From positions 23,120,088 to 23,184,087 of the forward strand of contig CM057157.1 of assembly GCA_029962745.1 (NCBI GenBank): DNA of 64,000 nt. The letters are read 5' to 3'. Positions 56,829 to 64,000 of this stretch are shown here, piece after piece; position 1 is the first letter of the stretch, and the number at the start of each line of letters is the position of its first letter. The notes below the pieces were generated by a model. The model did no database searches and was not told the origin of the DNA. It saw nothing but the letters and a program-made list of their open reading frames with translations. Origin of the DNA: Echinometra lucunter (Eukaryota; Echinodermata; Echinoidea; Camarodonta; Echinometridae). The position numbers and the translations under genes were made by a program.

Positions 56829-59800
56829 GGGAAGATGTTGTGTACTCCAGATACTGCTTTTTATTCCACCGCTTTCCAAACCTGAAGAATAAAGTCGCTC
56901 CATTGGTATTTTACATGAAAAGTGGTCTAAAAAAGTACTTGCATATTACCTCACTAAAAGAGCGTAAATTTCTTTCTGAGTAAGCGAAAAGAGAGGAAAC
57001 AAGTGTAAACCATTTAAAAAGAAACGTCAGAAGCTTGGTTAAATTCATTCTAAACCCAATGGAATGCTGTATGATGGTGATGCTCTATCAATATCGTATT
57101 CATGATTTTTTTCTTAGAAAATTATTTGGGGAAACATACTCTTAAGTCGGCCAATGACTTGATTTCAATTCTAGTCTGCTCCTGCATACCTAAGATATTT
57201 AGGTATTACTGACATCATTGATGCTTCTCACGCAGTCCTATCCTTTGAAAAATTGTGGTCGAAAGTGAATTAGTATGTTGGAAAAAAGAAGGCAAGATCG
57301 ATTATCAAATTATCGGGCAGTCAGTATCACGTGAGAAAGTAGTCATCAAAGTCCATTCGCTGATTGACCTTTATAAGAAATTGAATGTATGATAATGTTT
57401 CGCTTGCATTTCTCATGAAGTATTTGATTTATTTTGACCCGCTTTTAAGCTGCCAATTTTTATTCTAGATTCACTGCATTAAAATTCACTTCGATTTGTC
57501 GGCATATATTCTGCATGCAACATGTCCATAGGTTCGACATGGGAATTACAGGAATTTCGGGCCCTAACGTAGTTAAAGAACAGGCATTTTGATGGGATAT
57601 GTAAAGTACAGTCAACCAAAAGTGTTGGGAGCGAAATTACTCTTCTTTTTTTTTTCTCTTTTTTTTACGCATTTCCAAAATGCAGTACCTACATGTCATT
57701 GATAACTGTATTGAAATTGGAAAGAAGACATAAATCTGTAACACAAAACGTGAAATATCTGATCGAGACCAATCAACGTTTAGAAAGGCTTTGACGGACA
57801 TTTTTCCATCCCTCTGTGGAATCAGTCTTTGATTAAAGCCCGAATATGTGGATAACTGACTGCTGCTGATTATCGAACACTTTTCGGGAGAGGTGGTCAA
57901 AGTTGGCTGCATGGGTGGATATCTTGGGGTAGGGGGACAAGCTTCCCCTTCGACTTTGTGGGAAAAAAAGGGAGGATGTAAAGGGGAAAAATCATGCGAG
58001 AAAGCTGAGGACCTCTTGATTTGCCCTTTTTTTTGGTGTGTGTGGTGTGGGGGGGGGGGGGGGGGGGGGGGGTTGCTGTCAGGTAAAAGTGTTAGATATG
58101 TTCCCCCTCAGTTTATTTATGCATTTCCAACCAGATTCTATACTAAACTGTACCATGCATCATCTTTTCTCTGCCCGTATGATGTAATGTCACGATGCCA
58201 TGTTTGATATATAGATATGAAATATGTCACACTGTCACAGAGAAATCCCTCGCAGTTAGCTGCTGTACCTGTGTTTTGAAATAATTTCGTCTAGCATACG
58301 TTGAGAACCGCCTTGAGATATCTTGATGCGTATGATTATGAGCAGAGAAATCACGACCTAATTACAGTCAAGTTTAGAGATCCGTTATATGATGAGGTAG
58401 CTTTGGTCAGTGAAGTGAGGGGCACATCAGCTTGGGGAGGGGGTTGGAGGCGATCATACACGACAGATGAAATTCAAGCTTAAAAAAGTTCGTTGATGGC
58501 GGAAGGAGGTTACGTGGCAAAAACATCTCACTTCTGCGTTCACTTACTCTCAGTTCCTTCTCTTTCTTTTATTTTCGCATTTTGTTCGTCATTTATGGGC
58601 AGTCGTGCCTACTGTAACCCCCTGTATCTATCCCGCTGAACACAGCTATTGTTACTCGCTACAAAGGTATTGCTAATTTCTTCTTATTACAATAGTTAGC
58701 TTTATACAAACACAATGGATATTTCTTGGGGGGGGAATGAATTAAAGTAGTATGTAATATGAGACCTACACGGTATGACTCAGGAGACCTAATTACTTTT
58801 TGCTCATCAATAAAGTCAAATATGGTTCAAGGTTTCACTGGATTTATTCACGTTTTACCTTTAATGATCATAACTCCACCATGTGACTTTTGTTTCATGC
58901 AAGTGATATGAATCGAGACAGCAAGGCTTCAACATAATGTATAATATGTAAGTGGGTCGTACGTTCTAATTTCAATTTATTTAAGATCGAAACTCATGTA
59001 TGCGCACATCTGCATTGCTAATTAGATGTTATAGGGTTACTAATTGTATATTTCATTCATAAGGGCGACCTTTTGATTGAAAACAAACATGAAGAAAAGA
59101 ACATTACGATTTGTTTGACAATTCGTTCATCAAATTGATCTTCCAGACTACGTGATTATGACTGACATATGAGGTACCAAAAGCTAGGCAGAATTCAATT
59201 TCTCTAGAGAATGTTGCAAAACATTCCATCCATATTGTATCATGTGTATAGCCTCAGGACAAATCTAAAGGAATTTGCGAATCATAGGGATGAAACACGG
59301 TTTAGAGCATAAGTCATCCCCATTCTTTTTTTTTTAATCTAGAAATTCTAAATACCAACTCTAATGGCAAATATTAAATGAATCTTTAAAATTTAGCAAA
59401 ACAGACTATATAGTCTTACAATATGTAAACGAGGCCCACAATTACTATCATAATTATAATAATCAATTTCATAATGGGGAACTGTGCAATGAATGGATTT
59501 CTTTCTTTGTAACAACTACAAAATTGCTTTAAGACATAAATGTATTTAATTGCCTGCAGTTGCACCTAAATATTGTTTACTTTATCTTTCATATTCGATT
59601 TGTGCTTTGGCCACGTTGATTTATCCGTATTAGCAAAATGACTGAACACTAATTCGTTGCCGTCCATATCCTGAAACACCGAATAAAGTCCGACATCCCT
59701 GGCAATTACTGAGGTTATGCATGCGTGCATGATACGCAAATCCATTAACAACGTATCACATTTGTTAAGGCATATAACATTACTCATTTGTGTACGTGCG

Positions 59801-60157
59801 GACATTTTCATTTAGCCGTTGGAAAAGTCATGACTTTCGCACGTGCGTATCAAAGTGTTTATAATAATGCTGTTGGTGATAATACTATTACTACTAATGA
59901 TGATGATGATAATTACAATGACAAATGTAATGCTAATATTAATCATTATTGTAAAAATAATAATAATTCTTGATATAAGGACAGTCAAAGTGATAATGAT
60001 GATGCTAATAATAATGATAATGATAGTGATAATAGTGGTAACAATGATAATGAAAGTAATAACGATAATAATCATTATTAGTCCTGGTACTAGGCATAAT
60101 TTAATGTCTCCATGTGCTTTCAAAGGACTTTACATGTCATTACTCCTGCTCTTTGCA

Positions 60158-60370
60158 ATAATAATAATGATAATAATGATTATAATAATAATGATAGTAA
60201 TGATTATAATAATAATGATAATAATGTAATAATGATAAGAAAGTCATAATGATGATAATTATAATCATTTCTTGTACTAGGCATAATAGATTGTGATATA
60301 ATGTCTCTGTGTGCTCTCAAAGGACTTTGGATATCATTACCCTTTCTTTAGCTCCTGTTTGTGGCGCAGG
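60158..60370 (-). mobile_element. SINE body fragment with AAT tract, copy 2
   Basis: Counterpart of the second fragment within 50840-51340. CTCAAAGGACTTTGGATATC is retained. Confidence 0.5.
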
Positions 60371-60623
60371 GGTTGAAATACATCAGGGGCATCTAGAAAC
60401 CATACAAAACAATTTTTTCGTCATTTTTACCTTTTAAGTGAAAAAAGAATAAAATGTACCCCTCTGTGCTACCTGATGTGGTCTTCTTCCTCTTTAAAAA
60501 AAATGAATTAAAAAAAAACAAACTAAACTAAACTATAAATAAAGCCTATACCAAATTTTCGCGTCCTTTATTCTCTCCGTTTTTAAGCAATCAACCAGTG
60601 CTTTTTTTCTTTTCTAATTTCAG

Positions 60624-60710
60624 GTCTCTGTGCTAAATGTAGAACCTCCCAAGAATTCGTCGATAAAAACCTGAATTTTTGCCGAGCATGTCATTCTTCA
60701 CCTATTGCAA
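60624..60710 (+). CDS. Internal coding exon with paired CxxC motifs (phase 1-1), copy 2
   Basis: Base-for-base identical to 51595-51681, with the same acceptor and donor, although the surrounding introns show many indels. If the duplication is real, this would be a tandem second exon that can splice in frame after the first, because both are symmetrical phase 1-1. If the duplication is an assembly artefact, it is the other allele of the same exon. The exon's identity against noisier flanks is compatible with either purifying selection or its lack of long homopolymers, where assembly errors collect. Confidence 0.5.
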
Positions 60711-61973
60711 GTAAGTATTTTAAAGTCATCTGGGGGTATTTCACAAAGACTAGATTGACTCCAACTCTTCAGAGCGTCGATTGGGGGAGGGGCAGTTGCC
60801 CCCAAGAAATCTTTGGGGGGGGGGGCAAAGATATCATTTTGCCCCCCCCCCCCAATAATTTCCGAACTAAAAAAAAAGAAAGAGGGGAAAAGAAAAAAGA
60901 AAAGAGGGGAAAAAAAAAAAAGAAAGAGAAAGAAAGGAAAAGGAAAGAAGGGATTGAAAAGAAAGAGAAAAAGACAGAAAATGTGAAATTTCAAGTGCTC
61001 GGTCGCTTCGCTCGCTCGCATTTACTATCTCATTGACCAATATCGATGATGATTACTGTTCTTATGAAAGGAAAATTGAGTTTTCATCTTGTATCTCTAT
61101 CTAATGTTATACTATTCTTCTACACATAGCAAGTAATATAACCAAACCTGAATATTACACCAAGAAAACGAACGGCAAGTTGACCCCAAATCAGATACAC
61201 TTTTAGTAGATAAAAGCCTATATATCAGTTTGTACATAGATTTAAAAATCCCATCTTTTTTTTTTTCGTTAGCTCGCTCGCTACTCTCGCTTGTAAAATC
61301 TAGATACAAGATGATTTCGGGCAGCAAGTAGCTTATTACAGCAGCGAGATTCCAAAACATCATAATAATATTTGGGCTGCGAGGTGGTTTAAAAATTTAC
61401 AAAAACCATCTAATGTATTTTGGTGACGAATACAATGCGTATAGCTTTATCGCTTGTTGACTTTGCTCCCTCGTAGGCTTAAAAGTGTATTCTGATGATG
61501 AAATAACTATCATGGAAAAGGGTATATTTTTCCTCGCTCGCTGCGCTCGCTCGTTTCATATTAATGGTTTGGGAAAGCAAACGAACTCGATAAGTGAGAA
61601 GGGGTCACCACTTCTACCATAAAAAACAGTGTGATTCTTCACTCGCTGCACTAGCTCGTAGTATATATAAAACAGGGTGGTTTCAAGAAGAAAACAATAG
61701 ACCAGCGATGTGCCAAAATAGAGTCATATTTGGCAGCGAGGTAACCATATATATATTTTAGGTATCATAATGCCTATAATGTATTTTGATAACAAAGTAG
61801 CGCCTCTAATAACAACAAAACTGGTTATTTTGGCTCGCTCGCTTCGCTCGCTTGCAAAATTGAAAAAAAAAAAAAAACAAAAAAAAAAACCAAAACAAGA
61901 CAAAACAAAACAGTGGTTCATAATCTAGGAAGATGTGGAATTTTCCTCAAATCTAAAATGCTTCAAATGTGAA

Positions 61974-61979
<6 letters not shown>

Positions 61980-62015
<36 letters not shown>
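61980..62015. repeat. (AT)n microsatellite, copy 2
   Basis: Shorter than its counterpart at 52902-52947. Confidence 0.95.
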
Positions 62016-62021
<6 letters not shown>

Positions 62022-62023
62022 CA

Positions 62024-63020
62024 TAGTTGTGACTGAAGAAGGAGGCGGCAGGACGTTGCTAGTATGTTCACTCTGCCTTTATTAAGCCGAGCTTTCGACC
62101 CTGTGACAGGTCTTCCTCAGGGCTTGAGATACAAAACAAAAATTAACCAATTGCAAGCATGCAATAAAACAACGAAATGAAAACAGCATTATAAAACAAA
62201 TACAAACGTAAATAACAGAAAACAGTGTTAGCAATTACACAGTCTTTTTAAGTTACAGTTAAATTAAAATCAAAGTGTTAAATCAAAGTGAAGAGACGAA
62301 CGGAAAGTGTTAATCATATAACTCAAAGAGTATAATCATAACAATACTAACTAGTTACCTGGATTTTGGCAGTAGGGAGGAGTTGGGTTTGTAAGTGGGT
62401 GGTCTGTCTGGCCGTGTGTTGTTTAGCGAATGAACATGGCGAGGGGTTATGTTTGAAGGAGGTGGCAAAGGCACCGAACTCTATTGGTGGGCAGTGGGGT
62501 GGTGGGGTGGAGGGGTGATTAAGAGCAGCGAACTTTAATGGCGCCAGGAATTGGGGAGGGGCTTGTAAGATTGTGCCACCAATGAAAGCGTTTTTTTACG
62601 TCTACTCCCGTGCGCGTGTGGAAACAAGCCTGGAAATAATTGTGTGGACATATATGTATATGCAAAGAATACATGACACATGCGTTAATATACATTTGCT
62701 AATACACATAATTAAACCTTTATATACATCGTAGGGATCAAGGCGGAACATGCCTGGAAAGAATTGTGTCGACATATGTATATGCAAAGAAACAGATTAA
62801 AATGCACACGACACATGCGTTAACATATATTTGCTAATACGCAAAATTAAACCTTTATAGTTATACATCGTAGGGATTAAGGTGGGGGGAAGGGGGGGGG
62901 GAGGGGACTTTGGGGATGGGCCGAGAGGGAAGACCTGTCACAGGGTCGAAAGCTCGGCTTAATAAAGGCAGAGTGAACATACTAGCAACGTCCCGCCGCC
63001 TCCTTCTTCAGTCACAACTA
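62024..63020. mobile_element. Penelope-like non-autonomous element, copy 2
   Basis: Counterpart of 52954-53952 with the same inverted ends. The left end retains the hammerhead-like core on the minus strand (62093-62120). The interior differs by several short indels, most densely around 62380-62520. Confidence 0.6.
62093..62120 (-). ncRNA. Hammerhead-like ribozyme core, copy 2
   Basis: Identical to 53023-53050. Confidence 0.4.
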
Positions 63021-63117
63021 TAACTTGCATACGATGCAGCACCCATCACGTACGTGGCCGAAGCACTTTCACATTATATATATACATTATATAATATAAT
63101 ATATATATATATATATG

Positions 63118-63210
63118 TAGTATAAAGTGAAATTAGTCTATCTGAAAATACAGAATCAGATGGTGGTAGAATGCCATATTTTTATGGCATCTACCACCAA
63201 CTCTGATTTA
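63118..63210. mobile_element. About 90-bp hairpin insertion present only in copy 2
   Basis: AGAATCAGATGGTGGTAGAA plus TGCCATA faces TATGGCATCTACCACCAACT plus CTGATTT with a 4-nt loop. It interrupts a TA-rich tract that is continuous in copy 1 (54030-54065). It is either a very small MITE or a polymorphic hairpin. Confidence 0.7.
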
Positions 63211-63382
63211 TGTATAGTATATACATACACACTCACACACACATGTATATATGTTCATCTCCGCTTGGTCATCTTGCCCCCCCCCCCCCCCATCCTAAAA
63301 ATGGATCGACGCCTCTGTCGCCTCTTAACTATGGCAGGGCATTCATGCCACTGTTTGCTTTCACCATTGGTCTCTCAGGGAT

Positions 63383-63730
63383 TGAATTAAATTGAATTTT
63401 AATTGAATTGAATTTATTTCTTGTCATGCACAATTAAAAAGGAATAAAATTCAATTTTAAGGTCTCACATTTGCAATTCACAATACAAAAACTATCATAA
63501 ACTAATATTTACAAATAACTTTCACATAACAAATTCTGTTGAGAGCCAGTAGGATGCCAAAACATGTTATTTAAACAGAGTTAGCACACCCCTGGCTCCC
63601 AACATACAATACATAAATCAAAGTTTAATCAGTACATGGTAATGTACATGACACCAGGCAATGACATGTAAATGAAACAAAATCAAAAAACAAAGTTGAA
63701 GAATAGGAATTACAATTCAAAAATTACTTG
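63383..63730 (-). mobile_element. Probable LINE 3' fragment with ATTGA tail, copy 2
   Basis: Counterpart of 54235-54595 with the same pentamer tail. Confidence 0.45.
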
Positions 63731-64000
63731 GATATGTGTGTGTAGGATGGGCAAATCATTGTCACAAATTTGAAAATTTACTTTTTTTTTTCTTCATCAC
63801 TGAACTATCAACATTGTCATATCTACAGATTTGTGACCATGATTTGCAAATCCTTTGAGAGATCCATGGTGAAAGAAAACAGTGGCATAAATGGCCAGCC
63901 ATATTTAGTGCGATTTTAGTCAATCTTAGTCTTTGTGAAACACCACAAGATCTGCTTTTTAAATTTGGAACCTGTTGCAATCACCTAAAGATGATTTTCA

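Larger units (their letters stand above)
60730..63948. mobile_element. Transposon nest, copy 2
   Basis: The outer ends CTGGGGGTATTTCACAAAGA and TCTTTGTGAAACACCAC match those at 51702 and 54811. The CAGAGCGTCGATTG left end of the second-level element survives here at 60770, with its partner GGATCGACGCCTCTG at 63303-63317. This copy therefore preserves the nesting order better than copy 1. Confidence 0.65.
56829..64000 (+). repeat. Large direct duplication, copy 2
   Basis: Colinear with 47792-54864 and still matching at the window edge. Everything annotated in copy 1 recurs here. The sequence GGGAAGATGTTGTGTACTCC opens the block directly at the gap edge. Frames read differently from copy 1 because of frequent one-base indels, but the coding exon is identical. 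Confidence 0.95.

Noticed and set aside
56313..56903. Open frames spanning the N gap
   Set aside because: They consist almost wholly of unknown residues created by the gap.

Overview
This window looks like intergenic and intronic DNA from an animal genome rich in repeats. It is AT-rich and dense in microsatellites. It carries at least two tRNA-derived SINE families, many short elements with terminal inverted repeats (TIRs), and canonical GT-AG exon borders. There is no long open reading frame, no rRNA and no bacterial-style gene packing. The repeat flavour (cagtggcgt-type element ends, GCTCGCTTCGCTCGC motifs, GGGGAGCGTTTCATGAA and GGGCCCCGTTTCATAAA inverted-repeat elements) suggests a marine invertebrate deuterostome. 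An echinoderm such as a sea urchin is my best guess, but nothing here proves it.

Gene content is sparse. The best-supported gene is on the + strand. A first coding exon at 21571-21667 encodes a signal peptide followed by an R-V-K-R furin-type site and ends in phase 1. A TATA-like box lies 120 bp upstream. An 87-nt phase 1-1 exon at 51595-51681 has strong splice sites and encodes a C-x2-C-x13-C-x2-C segment that reads in frame with exon 1. Together they would make the start of a secreted or membrane cysteine-rich protein with a roughly 30-kb first intron. That linkage is inferred from strand and phase only. Weaker candidates are a terminal exon at 35810-35928 (+), a helical terminal exon at 17946-18179 (-) and a 42-codon signal-peptide-like ORF at 34261-34389 (+).

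Layout: 1-2.7 kb, old repeats and a MITE. 5.4-7.3 kb, a cluster of inverted-repeat elements including a foldback built from minisatellite arms. 12-16.7 kb, a SINE, tandem repeats, MITEs and an unidentified GC-richer block. 19.8-20.2 kb, a SINE with an overgrown microsatellite tail. 21-22 kb, promoter, first exon and a small retro-insertion with a hammerhead-like motif. 25.2-26.3 kb, nested and inverted tRNA-like repeats. 30.3-31.4 kb, a 1.07-kb foldback with 444-bp arms. 31.7-36.2 kb, further inverted-repeat elements. 36-47 kb, mostly unremarkable DNA with two MITEs, palindromes and a SINE.

The last third is dominated by a duplication. 47792-54864 recurs as 56829-64000, with a 500-N gap directly before the second copy. 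The copies differ mainly by homopolymer and dinucleotide length changes plus two short insertions. This fits two haplotypes wrongly placed in tandem better than a real tandem duplication. The cysteine-rich exon therefore appears twice but is probably one locus. Immediately downstream of it lies a nest of at least three transposable elements, the innermost being Penelope-like.
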